In this document: piece by piece, positions 31,654 through 41,733 of the stretch | Layout of the letters: each line of letters starts with the position of its first letter | How positions within the stretch are numbered: the stretch's first letter is position 1 | Origin: Methanobacterium sp. PtaB.Bin024 | GTDB taxonomy: Archaea; Methanobacteriota; Methanobacteria; Methanobacteriales; Methanobacteriaceae | NCBI GenBank assembly: GCA_002067065.1 | Contig: MVPY01000033.1 | Location: 1-64,000, forward strand | Direction of reading: 5' to 3' | Length of the DNA: 64,000 bases | The notes under the pieces: generated by a model | What the model saw: only the letters and a program-made list of their open reading frames with translations | What the model was told of the DNA's origin: nothing | Database searches by the model: none | Made by a program: the position numbers and the translations under genes

Positions 31654-33663
31654 TTACTTCTCCATCTTCAAAAACCTGGAATTAACCGCCACAATTATGG
31701 TGCTGACGGACATTAACACTGCACCCATAGCAGGAGTTAAGATGATTCCATAGGCTGATAGTACTCCTGCTGCTAGGGGTATGGCGAATATGTTGTATCC
31801 TGCTCCCCAGGCCAGGTTTTCCACCATTTTCCGGTAGGTGGAGCGAGCCAGCTGGATTATGTAGAGGGCATCTAAGGGGTTACTTCGGACTAGGATTATG
31901 TCCGCAGTTTCTATTGCTACATCTGTCCCTGCCCCGATGGCTATTCCCACATCAGCTTGGGCCAGGGCAGGGGCATCATTGATACCATCACCAGTCATGG
32001 CCACCACCAGACCCTCTTCTTGGATCTCTTTTACTTTTTGTGCCTTATCCTGTGGTAAGACCTCGGCGAAATACTGATCCAGACCTACTTCTTGGGACAC
32101 CCATTCTGCCACTTCCCTTTTATCTCCAGTTATCATAAGGCACTTAATGCCCATTTCCTTAAACCTTGCTACAGTTTCCTTGGACTCATGACGAATGATA
32201 TCAGCCAGAGCCAGACACCCATTCACTTGCCCATCCAAAATAACAAAAATCGTGCTTTTCCCCTGTGATAATAACTTATCAACCCGTTTATCATCAAATT
32301 CAAAACCTAATTCCTTTAAGTATCCTGAACTTACTATTTTCACCATTTTCCCCTGAACTACTCCTTCTACACCTTTTCCTGGGATTGATTTGAAATTTTC
32401 CACTGGGAAATGATCTTTTGATTCTGCAGCCACACCTCGGGCAATGGGATGTTCTGAATAAGCCTCCAGGGATGCCGCATATTTCAAAATCTCCTCAGAA
32501 TCAAATTTATTATCCAGAGAGATAACATCAGTAACTCCAAACTCTCCCTTAGTCAGCGTCCCTGTTTTATCAAATATAATGGCGTTTATGTTACGTGCCT
32601 TTTCAAAAGAGGTTCTGTTTTTTATCAACAAACCGTTACTGGCAGACAGTGCTGTGGAAACAGCTACCACCAGAGGTATGGCCAGGCCCAGTGCATGGGG
32701 ACAGGTGGTCACCATTACTGTAACCGCTCTTTCCAGGGAAAATGCCAGATCTTGCCCAGTTATTACCATCCAAACTACCAAAGTTATGAACCCTGCTGTT
32801 AGGGCTATTATGGTCAAATACATGGCAAAACGATCTGCCAGGTTTTGTGTTTTGGATTTACCGGCCTGGGCTTCCTCTACCAGGTTTATTACCTGAGCTA
32901 AAAAAGATTCTTTTCCTGTTTTCCGGATCTCCACCTGGATGGAACCATCTCCATTTATGGATCCTCCTATTACTTCATCCTCTATCTTTTTGTGCACTGG
33001 TTTTGATTCACCGGTGAGCATGGCCTCATCAACGTTAGTTTCACCATGGATGATCTGGCCATCAGCCGGGATTTTCTCTCCTGGTTTTACCAGCACCTGA
33101 TCTCCCACTTCTAATTCATCCAGTGGGACTTCCATAGTCTCCCCGTCTGGCATTATTTTATGGGCTGAGGAGGGTAAGAGTTTTACCAGCTCTTGCAGGG
33201 CATTGGAAGCCCCCATAACTGATTGCATCTCCAACCAGTGCCCCAGAAGCATGATATCAATCAGAGTGACCAGTTCCAGGAAGAAAATTTCGCCCTTAAG
33301 TCCGAAAACCACTGCACTGCTATAAATGTAGGCTGTGGTTATGGCCACTGCCACTAATGTCATCATCCCAGGCATCCGTGACTTTAACTCATTGTACATA
33401 CCTTTAAAGAAAGGATAACCACCATAAAAATAGACTATAGATGCTAAAAAGAACAGAACATAAGAATCTCCATAAAAACCTATGAACTCTTTAATACCGA
33501 GAATAGATTGAATATGCGGAGTTAAAAAGATGATGGGAATGGTTAAAACTAAACATATCCAGAAACGTCTTTTAAAATCAGCGATCATATGGTGATGATC
33601 AAGTCCACCAGGTTTCTTCTTCATCTCATGTTTCATTTCATGATCTGAATGGGAATGTTCCAT
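31654..33663 (-). CDS. Copper P1B-type ATPase (CopB type)
   Basis: An integral membrane cation pump (669 residues). The N-terminus is His/Met-rich (HSHSDHEMKHEMKKK), a soft metal-binding tail. The membrane site is CPH (TTCPHALGLAIPL), which marks the P1B-3 CopB subgroup. Phosphorylation DKTGTLTKGEFG, the HP motif (SEHPIARG), TGDKREVAEW and GDGINDAPALAQAD are complete. I infer copper or silver export. It is divergent from a MarR-type operon across 178 bp and differs clearly from the CPC ATPase at 19745. Confidence 0.9.
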   Translation of the reverse strand: MEHSHSDHEMKHEMKKKPGGLDHHHMIADFKRRFWICLVLTIPIIFLTPHIQSILGIKEFIGFYGDSYVLFFLASIVYFYGGYPFFKGMYNELKSRMPGMMTLVAVAITTAYIYSSAVVFGLKGEIFFLELVTLIDIMLLGHWLEMQSVMGASNALQELVKLLPSSAHKIMPDGETMEVPLDELEVGDQVLVKPGEKIPADGQIIHGETNVDEAMLTGESKPVHKKIEDEVIGGSINGDGSIQVEIRKTGKESFLAQVINLVEEAQAGKSKTQNLADRFAMYLTIIALTAGFITLVVWMVITGQDLAFSLERAVTVMVTTCPHALGLAIPLVVAVSTALSASNGLLIKNRTSFEKARNINAIIFDKTGTLTKGEFGVTDVISLDNKFDSEEILKYAASLEAYSEHPIARGVAAESKDHFPVENFKSIPGKGVEGVVQGKMVKIVSSGYLKELGFEFDDKRVDKLLSQGKSTIFVILDGQVNGCLALADIIRHESKETVARFKEMGIKCLMITGDKREVAEWVSQEVGLDQYFAEVLPQDKAQKVKEIQEEGLVVAMTGDGINDAPALAQADVGIAIGAGTDVAIETADIILVRSNPLDALYIIQLARSTYRKMVENLAWGAGYNIFAIPLAAGVLSAYGIILTPAMGAVLMSVSTIIVAVNSRFLKMEK

Positions 33664-33787
33664 TCTAGTTTACCCCCGAAAAAATCTCCTTAAAATCAAT
33701 TATTATTGTTATGTGGCTTTTGATTTAAACAATTTTAAGATCTATTCTAAACATGGATCCACAAACTTTATATATTAGTTCCCACAC

Positions 33788-33828
<41 letters not shown>

Positions 33829-33841
33829 TGGAGTTGAAAAA

Positions 33842-34696
33842 ATGGACAAAAAAATAATATACACAAACTCAATTGCTATTGCCATTCTGGCATCAATAGC
33901 AACCTTGGCGGGATTATTCTGGAAAGGACTTTACCAGCATGACACCATCTCTGGTGCAGCCCAAATGATGGGCCAGGATCTGGTTACACTGGTAATCTGC
34001 ATCCCCATATTGTTGGGAACTCTATATTTAATCAGAAAAAATTCATTGAGAGGACAATTGATCTGGATGGGAACCATATTTTACTTCCTGTATTCTTATG
34101 CATCAATGGCTTTCCTTACCTCATATAACCAACTATTCTTAGTCTATGTGACCATATTTTCCATATCATTGTATACACTGCTGGGAGAACTAATAAACCT
34201 TGATATTAAAAGTATCAAGAAAAGTTTCACTCCAGGACGAATCAACAAAATTGCTGCAGTATTCCTGGGAATTATCGGGTTAATGCTGGCAGGTATGTGG
34301 CTTAAAATGATTATCGGTTCATTATTAACTGGTGTTGCACCCTCCACACTTGAAACATACACTACACTGGTAATTCAAGCTTTAGATTTAGGAGTTGTTG
34401 TTCCTGCTGCAGTAATTACCGGAATACTTCTCTTTAAATGTAACAAGTGGGGATATGCACTGGCATCCATCCTCCTAATTAAAATATCTTTACTGGGAAC
34501 TGCAATACTTTCCATGATCTATTTCATGGCACAAAATGGTGTGAAGATTGAAATAGGGCAAGCTATGTTCTTTATAGTTGTCACCGTGCTTGGTATAATA
34601 ATTACAGTAGCCTTCTACAGCAGGATAAAGGGCTCCATGGATGAAAATAAATATATCAAACTCAATAAAGATGATAAAAGAACAATGATAGGGTAA
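33842..34696 (+). CDS. Uncharacterised eight-helix membrane protein
   Basis: A 284-residue integral membrane protein with about eight hydrophobic helices and few charged residues, ending in a hydrophilic tail. No transporter or enzyme motif is recognised. GGAG lies upstream of the ATG. It is the first gene of a three-gene operon with a MarR regulator (4 bp downstream) and a flavodoxin. The operon promoter carries two palindromes. I infer that this protein carries the regulated function, perhaps response to a lipophilic or redox-active compound. Confidence 0.65.
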   Translation: MDKKIIYTNSIAIAILASIATLAGLFWKGLYQHDTISGAAQMMGQDLVTLVICIPILLGTLYLIRKNSLRGQLIWMGTIFYFLYSYASMAFLTSYNQLFLVYVTIFSISLYTLLGELINLDIKSIKKSFTPGRINKIAAVFLGIIGLMLAGMWLKMIIGSLLTGVAPSTLETYTTLVIQALDLGVVVPAAVITGILLFKCNKWGYALASILLIKISLLGTAILSMIYFMAQNGVKIEIGQAMFFIVVTVLGIIITVAFYSRIKGSMDENKYIKLNKDDKRTMIG

Positions 34697-34700
34697 AATA

Positions 34701-35195
34701 ATGAAAGATTCCCACACCATTAAGGCAGAATTTGATGCGGAAAGACTGGACATGGAAAGATATATCCTGGTGGTTTTATTTCTGGTGCAGCAGAGGTGGA
34801 GTTATATCATCAGCCGAGACCTTGCTGGTGACCAGATAACCACCAAACAATGGTTAATGATGATTGTCATGACTAACGCATTCCAAAATCCCCCTTCCAT
34901 GCAGGAAGTGGCTGATGCCATGAGCACCACCCACCAGAACGTTAAACAACTGGCCACCCGACTGGAAACCAGAGGATTTTTGAAAATAGAACGAGACCCG
35001 GAGAATAAACGGATTTTACGTTTAAAAGCCACTGAAGAATGTCTTGAATACTGGGATAAGAGAACTGCAGAAGATATTAAATCCATAACCTCCTTATTCA
35101 GGGGACTGGAAGATAGTGAAATAAAAAATTTATTTGAAATAATGGGTAAACTGGAAAAAACATCCAGTGAATTATATATAGAAGCAAAAAAGTGA
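34701..35195 (+). CDS. MarR-family transcriptional regulator
   Basis: A 164-residue winged-helix protein. The MarR core spans about residues 20-140, with the recognition helix in PSMQEVADAMSTTHQNVKQLATRLETRGFL and the wing in KIERDPENKRILRLKAT. It starts 4 bp after the membrane protein gene and ends overlapping the flavodoxin region. The double palindrome at 33788-33828 has the size and symmetry expected for MarR dimers, so autorepression is likely. The ligand is unknown. Confidence 0.85.
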   Translation: MKDSHTIKAEFDAERLDMERYILVVLFLVQQRWSYIISRDLAGDQITTKQWLMMIVMTNAFQNPPSMQEVADAMSTTHQNVKQLATRLETRGFLKIERDPENKRILRLKATEECLEYWDKRTAEDIKSITSLFRGLEDSEIKNLFEIMGKLEKTSSELYIEAKK

Positions 35196-35206
35196 GGGGT
35201 GATCTG

Positions 35207-35752
35207 ATGAAAGGATTAGTTGTATACGGAACTAGATATGGCACTGCTGCCGAAATAGCTGAAGAAATAGCCAAAGTTATAAGGGAAGAAGGAATTGAAG
35301 TGGACTTACTAGATGTTAAGAGTGTTAAGGATAGTGATGTTTCCCTTTACGACCTGGTAGTAGTGGGAAGTGGGATTAAAATGGGCAAATGGACCAAACA
35401 ATCGCTTAAATTGCTTAAAAAGAATAAAGAAGCTTTGGCCAATAGGAAAGTAGCTCTTTTTGTCTCTTGCGGCTCAGCAAATGAAGAAAAGACCCGACCC
35501 GAAGGACAAGAAAAGTACTTGGATGAAGTGGCTCAGAAAAACCTGATAAACCCACCAGTAGCCACCGGGCTCTTTGGCAGTGTTTACGATCCAGAAGCCA
35601 AACATGGATTTATGTACAATTTTTACATGCGCTTTGCAAAAAAAGAAATGGAAAAGCAGGGTATTGACCCCAACATACGCCATGATTACCGTGACTGGGA
35701 TGAGATAAGGTCTTGGGCGCGTGGTCTAGCAGATCTGTTAAAAAATGAATAA
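35207..35752 (+). CDS. Flavodoxin-domain protein (HemG-like)
   Basis: A 181-residue flavodoxin of the class related to menaquinone-dependent protoporphyrinogen oxidase. The FMN phosphate loop is YGTRYGTAAEIAEEIA at the N-terminus; GSGIKMGKWTK and SCGSANEE line the isoalloxazine site. The start at 35207 follows AGGGGTGAT at good spacing. An in-frame upstream GTG would overlap marR. It is the last gene of the MarR operon, suggesting a redox or oxidative-stress role. Haem synthesis is not implied by the context. Confidence 0.8.
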   Translation: MKGLVVYGTRYGTAAEIAEEIAKVIREEGIEVDLLDVKSVKDSDVSLYDLVVVGSGIKMGKWTKQSLKLLKKNKEALANRKVALFVSCGSANEEKTRPEGQEKYLDEVAQKNLINPPVATGLFGSVYDPEAKHGFMYNFYMRFAKKEMEKQGIDPNIRHDYRDWDEIRSWARGLADLLKNE

Positions 35753-35794
35753 AAAATACATGCACAACCATAAAACTGTTTGGAGGGGTGAGAT

Positions 35795-36301
35795 ATTTCA
35801 TATAAATCCCATATTCCTAATGCTTTAACATCTTTCCGGTTCATAGCAGCCCCTCTCTTTTTTTATACATTTTTAAATGATTTATTTTTAACATCAGCTT
35901 TTATACTTGTTTTAGCATTAATCACAGATGCTGTTGATGGTTATATCGCCAGAAAACTAGATGCAACTTCGGATATAGGTGCATATCTAGATGTAACTAC
36001 GGATTTTATTTTGATCCTGGCTTGTTTTTTGGCTTATGTTATCCAGGGATGGTATGATCCCCTGATTCTGTTGCTTATTATTGCCATGTTCTTGCTTTTT
36101 GTTGCCACTTCCGGCCTTAAGAAGCCAGTTTATGATCCACTGGGGAAATATTTAGGAGCATATCTTATGTTAATGGTTTTTATTTCACTTTTATTCCCAG
36201 AATGGGTTGTAAGGCAAATCTTATTCATTTTGTTAATAATCATCTGTTTAATATCTGTCCTGACTCGTTTCATCTTTCTACACAGATCAAACGATTCATA
36301 A
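35795..36301 (+). CDS. CDP-alcohol phosphatidyltransferase with apparent ATT start
   Basis: A 168-residue membrane enzyme joining a CDP-activated lipid with an alcohol, in archaea typically forming archaetidyl polar lipids. The catalytic signature is complete: DAVDGYIAR followed by GAYLDVTTD, giving the four conserved aspartates, with about five helices around it. The frame opens after a TGA at 35789 and contains no ATG, GTG or TTG before the conserved N-terminus (IPNALTSFRFIAAPLF). An ATT at 35795 sits a few bases after GGAGGGGTGAG, so I assign it as a non-AUG start. A small indel or base error is the alternative. Confidence 0.72.
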   Translation: MSYKSHIPNALTSFRFIAAPLFFYTFLNDLFLTSAFILVLALITDAVDGYIARKLDATSDIGAYLDVTTDFILILACFLAYVIQGWYDPLILLLIIAMFLLFVATSGLKKPVYDPLGKYLGAYLMLMVFISLLFPEWVVRQILFILLIIICLISVLTRFIFLHRSNDS

Positions 36302-36394
36302 CCCTATTAAACATCCATAAATTTTTGTTCATAGGAATAAGGATAATGTTAAATGGGAAAAACCTAGTTAAATTTCTTGATTTCAATTATCATA

Positions 36395-37690
36395 TTAGTT
36401 ACTATGATTTTTCAACCATTCCACGATTAATTCTATGACTTCCTCATTAACATGACCCTCCACCCCATATTCTTGTGGAGTTGATTTGCCCTTACCTTGA
36501 ATGAAAAGGTGGTTTAAACTGGGGAAAATATGGAAAAAAACGATTTTTCGAAGTTTAAGCTCCTCCTTCCACATTTCATAATCTTGGGTAGGTGAAACCT
36601 GGTAATCACGACCACCCTGCAAAATCAGCATAGGCAAGGACAGTTCTTTCAGGATTTCTTTAGTAGGATGGTTGCGAAGATCAATTAAATAGCTTGCTGA
36701 AATGCCTAGAGGAAGTTCTTTGGAAGGGACATCTTCTGAAAGTTCAGGATCTTTTGCACGGGCGACTTTAACTTTCAAAGATTCTAATGTAGTTTTCTGT
36801 TCATCGGTCATGGCCCCAGAGAGACTGTAAAGGTAAGTAAACTGTTCTAAAATAGTATCTTCCAGTGGACGGATACTTCCAGCCATAATAATCAGTCCAG
36901 CTAGTTCATGGCCCTGTTGACCAATACGAGGGGCAAGAGATGCCCCTAAACTGTGGCCCAACAAGAAAACATGTTTTGAATCTATTTCAGGCCTATCTCG
37001 CATTAGATTCACTGCTAAAAGGGCGTCATCAATAACCTCTTCTTTGACTGTCATATTCGACATAAAAGCTGTTGTGAACTCTTTAGCATGTTTAAATGTT
37101 CTTTTATCATATCTTAAAACTGCAATTTCCTTTGAAGCCAGTCCCCAGGCCAGGTCCCGGAATATTTTGTTGGGACCAATGGTTTCATCATGATCATTAG
37201 GGCCTGAACCATGCACCAACACCACTCCCGGAAACGTTCCAGAACCATTAGAGGAACCATTAGGGATGGTAAGAATGCCAGATAATTCCCATTTCCCTTC
37301 ACCAATGGTTAATTCCATCTCGTGGAATGCAGAAGTGTCCACATAATCTGGTGGATGGTACTCCATCTCTGTGGGCATAAAATTCAGTCCGCTGATATGT
37401 CCTTTATGGTTGAATACTACTTGAACATCAATGGTAACTCGTTCAAACTGGCACCTTACACTAACAATCCGGTGACCTTCCATTTCAACTGTTTGTAAAA
37501 CATTCATCTGGATTAAATCACCTGCCGGTTCTGTTAGACCTTTCCAGGACTCCTTTAACTTGTCTTCAGATAAAACAGTTTTCATATCTTTATCAAACTG
37601 GCTAACAGCCCTATCATAGTTATTTTGTAACAGTTGAAACACAAATCTCTGTGCCAATGCTTTTAAATTCTCAAAATTTAAAGAGCTCAT
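36395..37690 (-). CDS. Alpha/beta hydrolase with N-terminal DUF3887 domain
   Basis: A 431-residue protein. The N-terminal 105 residues match the DUF3887/NTF2-like module seen in front of hydrolases. The rest is an alpha/beta hydrolase with the oxyanion segment [15 protein letters not shown], nucleophile Ser in LGHSLGAS, acid Asp in LQGGRDYQV and catalytic His in SLNHLFIQ. No signal peptide, so cytoplasmic. Substrate unknown; carboxylesterase or peptide/acyl hydrolase are possible. It is monocistronic, convergent with the phosphatidyltransferase gene. Confidence 0.85.
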   Translation of the reverse strand: MSSLNFENLKALAQRFVFQLLQNNYDRAVSQFDKDMKTVLSEDKLKESWKGLTEPAGDLIQMNVLQTVEMEGHRIVSVRCQFERVTIDVQVVFNHKGHISGLNFMPTEMEYHPPDYVDTSAFHEMELTIGEGKWELSGILTIPNGSSNGSGTFPGVVLVHGSGPNDHDETIGPNKIFRDLAWGLASKEIAVLRYDKRTFKHAKEFTTAFMSNMTVKEEVIDDALLAVNLMRDRPEIDSKHVFLLGHSLGASLAPRIGQQGHELAGLIIMAGSIRPLEDTILEQFTYLYSLSGAMTDEQKTTLESLKVKVARAKDPELSEDVPSKELPLGISASYLIDLRNHPTKEILKELSLPMLILQGGRDYQVSPTQDYEMWKEELKLRKIVFFHIFPSLNHLFIQGKGKSTPQEYGVEGHVNEEVIELIVEWLKNHSN

Positions 37691-37774
37691 ACAATCACTG
37701 TTTTTTAATTTAGTTTCTCTTTATACATGATTATACTGATAAGTGATAAACCTTTAAAAATCTGCAGAATTAGT

Positions 37775-38524
37775 TTATTTCTGTCCCACATAAAGCCCAT
37801 ATCCATAATAACGGTTGAATCCTCTAGGAATATGAAGGGCTTCCCAAGCAAGATGGTTGGCTGATTTCCGGTATTCTGTTTCATGCAAGTACAAATTGAA
37901 GAACCTACCCCAAATTTTAAAAAAATCCATGCTCTGCAATTGGAAATCTCCTTTCATTTGTTTCCACTGGTTCATTCGATTTACCGAACTATTTATATCT
38001 TTAAAACCAGATTCCATGAGAAGAGATAACCATACATCTTCTGTTTCAGCCATGAGACCCATTACCCTCCGACAATATTCATCAACTTCACGAGATGGAT
38101 TTGAAATCCAGGTCACTTCATTCAAGCCCAAAAAACCTCCATGTTTAAGTACCCGATGATACTCCGGAATAGACTTTGTTTTATCGGTGAATCCCGTTAC
38201 AGATTCAGATATAATCACGTCAAACCTATTATCAGAGAATTCTAAATTCTCTGCATTTCCCACAACAAATTTAACTCCAGTTTCAGAGGATTTAAGTTTT
38301 TCCCGGGCCATTATAACCATGTCTTCAGATAGATCTATCCCCACTACAGTGCAACCAGTCATTTCATGGATTTTAATGGCTGATACCCCATTCCCTGAGC
38401 CGACAACCAAAACATGATCTGAATTATCAACTTTACACCATTTTAAAAGGTTTTGGGTGGCTTCCAGGCCACCCATATGTTTGGTTATACCAATTTTGGC
38501 TTGTATTTCAAAATAGTCGTACAT
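37775..38524 (-). CDS. SAM-dependent methyltransferase
   Basis: A 249-residue class I methyltransferase with motif I VLVVGSGNGVSAIKI, acidic VVGIDLSEDMV, motif II VGNAENLEFSDNRFDVIISE and motif III VLKHGGFLGLNEV. The C-terminal part carries an aromatic-rich segment (RYYGYGLYV). I chose the ATG at 38524, with GGAAAGA upstream, over a GTG five codons earlier. It is divergent from a second methyltransferase gene across about 140 bp, and the two are not close copies. Substrate unknown. Confidence 0.8.
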   Translation of the reverse strand: MYDYFEIQAKIGITKHMGGLEATQNLLKWCKVDNSDHVLVVGSGNGVSAIKIHEMTGCTVVGIDLSEDMVIMAREKLKSSETGVKFVVGNAENLEFSDNRFDVIISESVTGFTDKTKSIPEYHRVLKHGGFLGLNEVTWISNPSREVDEYCRRVMGLMAETEDVWLSLLMESGFKDINSSVNRMNQWKQMKGDFQLQSMDFFKIWGRFFNLYLHETEYRKSANHLAWEALHIPRGFNRYYGYGLYVGQK

Positions 38525-38662
38525 GCAGAATCTTTCCACGTCTTAGGATAGAAATCTTAATGATAGAATTTATACAAGGTCATTGTGAGATCTTATATAA
38601 GACTATTTGTTATTAATAACTAATCAAAGTAACATAGAGCCACGAAAAAGGGAAAATTAAAC

Positions 38663-39370
38663 ATGAAAAACAATCCAAAATGGTATTATGAAGAAAAAGC
38701 CCCAGGAGTAGACTATTTAAACCCGGAAATAGCCCAAAAATACGATGATGCGCATCAAAAATTCAGAAACTTCAGGGAGGAATCAGAACATATTGTTCAA
38801 GTCATGGGGATCACACCTGATGATACAGTTATGGATTTTGGTTGTGGAACTGGTAATGTTGCCTTAAACCTGGCAAAATATTGTGATAAAGTGATATGTA
38901 TCGATATTTCAAGAGAAATGTTGGATATTCTCGAAAATAAGGCTAAAAAAGGAAATATTAATAATATTGAAACTTATTCTGCAGGTTTTTTAACTTATGA
39001 TCATAATGGGAAGGATAAAGTAGACAAAATCGTTTCTATGGTTGCACTTCATCATTTGCCTGACTTCTGGAAGTCAGTAGCCCTTTCTAAAATGGCAGAA
39101 ATTTTAAAACCAGGTGGAAAACTCTATCTTTTTGATGTTATATTCACATTTAATATCCAAGATCATCAAAAAGCCCTTGAAGGGATGATAAAAACCATGC
39201 GTTTTGCTGCTGGTGATTCCATGGCAGACGAAACTGAAATGCATATTCGTGATGAATTCAGCACTTATGACTGGATCATGGAAGGATTACTGGAAAAAAC
39301 AGGCTTTTTGGTCAATTTTAAGGAAATTAAAGCAAATAATTTTGTTGAATACATCTGTTCTAAATTGTGA
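38663..39370 (+). CDS. SAM-dependent methyltransferase
   Basis: A 235-residue class I methyltransferase. Motif I is VMDFGCGTGNVALNLA (about 56-71), the ribose acid is in VICIDISREMLD, motif II DKIVSMVALHHLPDF and motif III ILKPGGKLYLFDV. The N-terminal 50 residues (PKWYYEEKAPGVDY...) resemble a lid seen in small-molecule methyltransferases. AAAGGGAA precedes the ATG. Divergent from the methyltransferase at 37775. Substrate unknown. Confidence 0.8.
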   Translation: MKNNPKWYYEEKAPGVDYLNPEIAQKYDDAHQKFRNFREESEHIVQVMGITPDDTVMDFGCGTGNVALNLAKYCDKVICIDISREMLDILENKAKKGNINNIETYSAGFLTYDHNGKDKVDKIVSMVALHHLPDFWKSVALSKMAEILKPGGKLYLFDVIFTFNIQDHQKALEGMIKTMRFAAGDSMADETEMHIRDEFSTYDWIMEGLLEKTGFLVNFKEIKANNFVEYICSKL

Positions 39371-39431
39371 GACTCATAATGTGAAAAATGTCAGGTAAAA
39401 ATTCCTTTTAAATAAGGATTTTCATCTTATT

Positions 39432-40067
39432 TTAACTTGAATTGTTCACATATCTATTTTCCAGTATTTTCTTTAAAAAAGGATGTGTTAGATATACCAG
39501 ACTGCTCCAAGCCAAAACATAATAAGACAAACCCAGAGCTATCAGGGATAATGTAGGTAAAATTACACTGGAAATATTCAGCATTTTAATCGTTGCTTTA
39601 CTTATATCATCATCCAATAAGCCTCTTCTAGTGGCGTATTGCCAGTTAATAATATAAATAAAACCGGCAAAGAAAAGATTCAGCTGGAAAATTACATTTG
39701 CTGTGAAATAAGTGCCACCGTACTCAGCGATTATTTCGGTGGAAAATGGCATTAAAGCTATAAACAGCAGCCATAAAACAGTTATGGTTATTAAAGTAGG
39801 GTTAGAACGTTTGATAAACTGAAACTGCTGATGGTTGTTCCGCCAGAAACCTGACAATATCCAAAAAGATAGAGCATAACATAGTATATTAGGCCATAAT
39901 GTCCATAATTCTTGTTGAAAAGCTGTTTCACTTAGATTACCAGTTATGGTGGGAACTCCAATACTTAAAACCAGTAATGTCATGGCAATGGCAAATATAC
40001 CATCCACCAGTGTTTCAATACGACTGGTGGTCATCCATAAATTAATGGAATTAGATTGATCAGACAT
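39432..40067 (-). CDS. TMEM175/DUF1211-family membrane protein
   Basis: A 211-residue six-helix membrane protein of the TMEM175 (DUF1211) family, whose bacterial and animal members are potassium-permeable channels. The family signature RxxxxxDGxFAIAxTLLVL is visible near the N-terminus as RIETLVDGIFAIAMTLLVL (residues 16-34), the pore-lining first helix. A single six-helix repeat agrees with prokaryotic members. Monocistronic. A channel role is family knowledge, not shown here. Confidence 0.82.
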   Translation of the reverse strand: MSDQSNSINLWMTTSRIETLVDGIFAIAMTLLVLSIGVPTITGNLSETAFQQELWTLWPNILCYALSFWILSGFWRNNHQQFQFIKRSNPTLITITVLWLLFIALMPFSTEIIAEYGGTYFTANVIFQLNLFFAGFIYIINWQYATRRGLLDDDISKATIKMLNISSVILPTLSLIALGLSYYVLAWSSLVYLTHPFLKKILENRYVNNSS

Positions 40068-40254
40068 AATCTGATGTTTCTTTTTTAGCTATAAAAATCA
40101 TTGGTTTGAGTTATTCATCAATCCCCCAATATCATGTTATAAATTAACAGTGTAAATTAGTCTATTACTTTGCATATGCTCTAGGAAAAATGTCATATTC
40201 ATATACCCTCATAATAATTACACAAAAACGAATAAATTGTTGGAAGTGTTAAGC

Positions 40255-40713
40255 ATGAAAATCGAAATAAAAACCATCCCCCAATACCAGGCGGCTTTTC
40301 TCCCAATAATTGGCAGTTACCAGCAGATCCCGGAGACTCTGGGTAAGGTAGTGGGATGGTTAATGGCTAAAAACGTGGAAATTCAGATGCCAGTCTATGG
40401 GGTATACTACAATAGTCCCATGGAAGTATCTGAGGAAGAACTTGAATGGGAAGTTGGGGCAGCCTTTATTGGAGAATTAAAAGCTGAAGATGATATAAAA
40501 ATAAAGAATATCCCCCAGCATGAAGCTGTTTCGGCTGTGTTTAAGGGCCCCTATGGAGAGGCCGCATCAGTTTATATGGATCTCATCCAATACGCTTCAA
40601 AAGAGGGCTACGAAATAGCAGGCCCAGTCCTGGAAAGTTATCTTAACAGTCCAGATGAGGTACCAGAGAGCGAACTTCTAACTGAAGTGCAATTCCCTGT
40701 GGTTAAAAAATAA
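40255..40713 (+). CDS. GyrI-like / AraC effector-binding domain protein, copy 1
   Basis: A 152-residue stand-alone GyrI-like (SOUL/BacR-type) small-molecule binding domain. Two internal halves are each of the form IxxIPxxxxAxxxxxGxY, and the acidic pocket residues in EVPESELLTEVQFPV are typical. The ATG at 40255 follows GGAAGTG; the upstream TTG codons lack a site. A second copy lies 174 bp downstream. Such proteins bind lipophilic cations or drugs in regulators. Here no DNA-binding domain is attached, so a buffering or hydrolase-like role is possible. Confidence 0.82.
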   Translation: MKIEIKTIPQYQAAFLPIIGSYQQIPETLGKVVGWLMAKNVEIQMPVYGVYYNSPMEVSEEELEWEVGAAFIGELKAEDDIKIKNIPQHEAVSAVFKGPYGEAASVYMDLIQYASKEGYEIAGPVLESYLNSPDEVPESELLTEVQFPVVKK

Positions 40714-40887
40714 TTAAAGGGTTTTAAAAATCTTTAAAATCATTAAGGGAATTTTTTGTTAGGATGCAGTAACATAATCTATCCATATTCAAAATTAATT
40801 ATAAAAAACAGATTATATTTTAATAACACATCCCCCATCACAAAAAAATATAACGGTAATAGCATCATTTATAACTAGGGTGTAAAA

Positions 40888-41346
40888 ATGGAAGTAACAG
40901 AAAAAAGGATCGAAGAAGCTAAAGTTGCTTATATTCCTTATATGGGAAGTTATGATAAAATTCCAGAACTTATGCAAGAAGTAGGAGAGTGGGTTTCAAA
41001 CAAAGGCCTCCAGATGACTGGACGGGTTTATGGCACCTATTTCAACAGCCCCGAAGACACCGCTGAAGAACATTTACAATACGAAATCGGCTTTGCATTT
41101 GTTGGAGACGCAACTCCTGAAGGTAAGGTGGGAATTAAAGAAATACCCGAACATACAGTCCTTGCAGCAATGCACAAAGGAGCATACACCAAAGTTGGTC
41201 CTGTTATCCATGGAGTGGCGGAGTACGCTGTTAAAAATGGTTATGATATTGTAGGACCCGTAACAGAAGTATATCTTAACAGTCCCATGGAAGTCCCTGA
41301 AAACGAACTTTTAACAGAAGTACAGTTTCCAGTTATTAAAATCTAA
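40888..41346 (+). CDS. GyrI-like / AraC effector-binding domain protein, copy 2
   Basis: A 152-residue paralogue of the preceding gene, identical at many positions including the closing segment EVP-NELLTEVQFPV and the paired YMGSYDKIPEL/HKGAYTKVGPV halves. The ATG is preceded by AGGGTG. The gap between the copies (about 174 bp, AT-rich) probably carries its own promoter, so they may be controlled separately. The pair arose by tandem duplication followed by clear divergence. Ligand unknown. Confidence 0.82.
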   Translation: MEVTEKRIEEAKVAYIPYMGSYDKIPELMQEVGEWVSNKGLQMTGRVYGTYFNSPEDTAEEHLQYEIGFAFVGDATPEGKVGIKEIPEHTVLAAMHKGAYTKVGPVIHGVAEYAVKNGYDIVGPVTEVYLNSPMEVPENELLTEVQFPVIKI

Positions 41347-41461
41347 AAAAAATAATTATAACTTTTATTTTTTCATTTACTAATTTTATCTTTAGTTGTT
41401 TAAAAAAATAAAGCTAAATCATCACCACCACATAATACATCTAAAGTTGTAAAGATATGGT

Positions 41462-41500
41462 TATATCTGGGTGTAATTTGGGCATAGCTATTTATTATTT
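41462..41500 (+). promoter_or_regulatory. Conserved promoter motif, copy P1 (upstream of the NYN gene)
   Basis: Contains ATCTGGGTGTAATTTGG followed, about 10 bp later, by a TATA-like TATTTATTAT. The same block recurs upstream of three other transcription units (49488-49530 minus, 49621-49665 plus, 50401-50448 plus). Copy P1 is one base shorter inside the block. Confidence 0.6.
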
Positions 41501-41733
41501 GGATTAAATAAAGATAGAATAGTTCTTACCTACTTCCAAAAGGAATCACCAAAAATAAAGAATCCTGATGACCCCCTATCTGAGTGAATTCCGATGATTA
41601 TATGGGCCTACAGGAACATGCAAACATTTAAGAGTAATGTTAAGAACCATATTAAGAACAAATGTTAATAATGTTAAAAATATTGTTAAAAACACCTGGC
41701 TCGTGTTTATCTTGAATAGAACCAGGAGGAAAA

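Noticed and set aside
36011..36301. 96-residue membrane protein starting at the first ATG
   Set aside because: That start would remove the catalytic aspartate motif. The conserved protein clearly begins near 35795.
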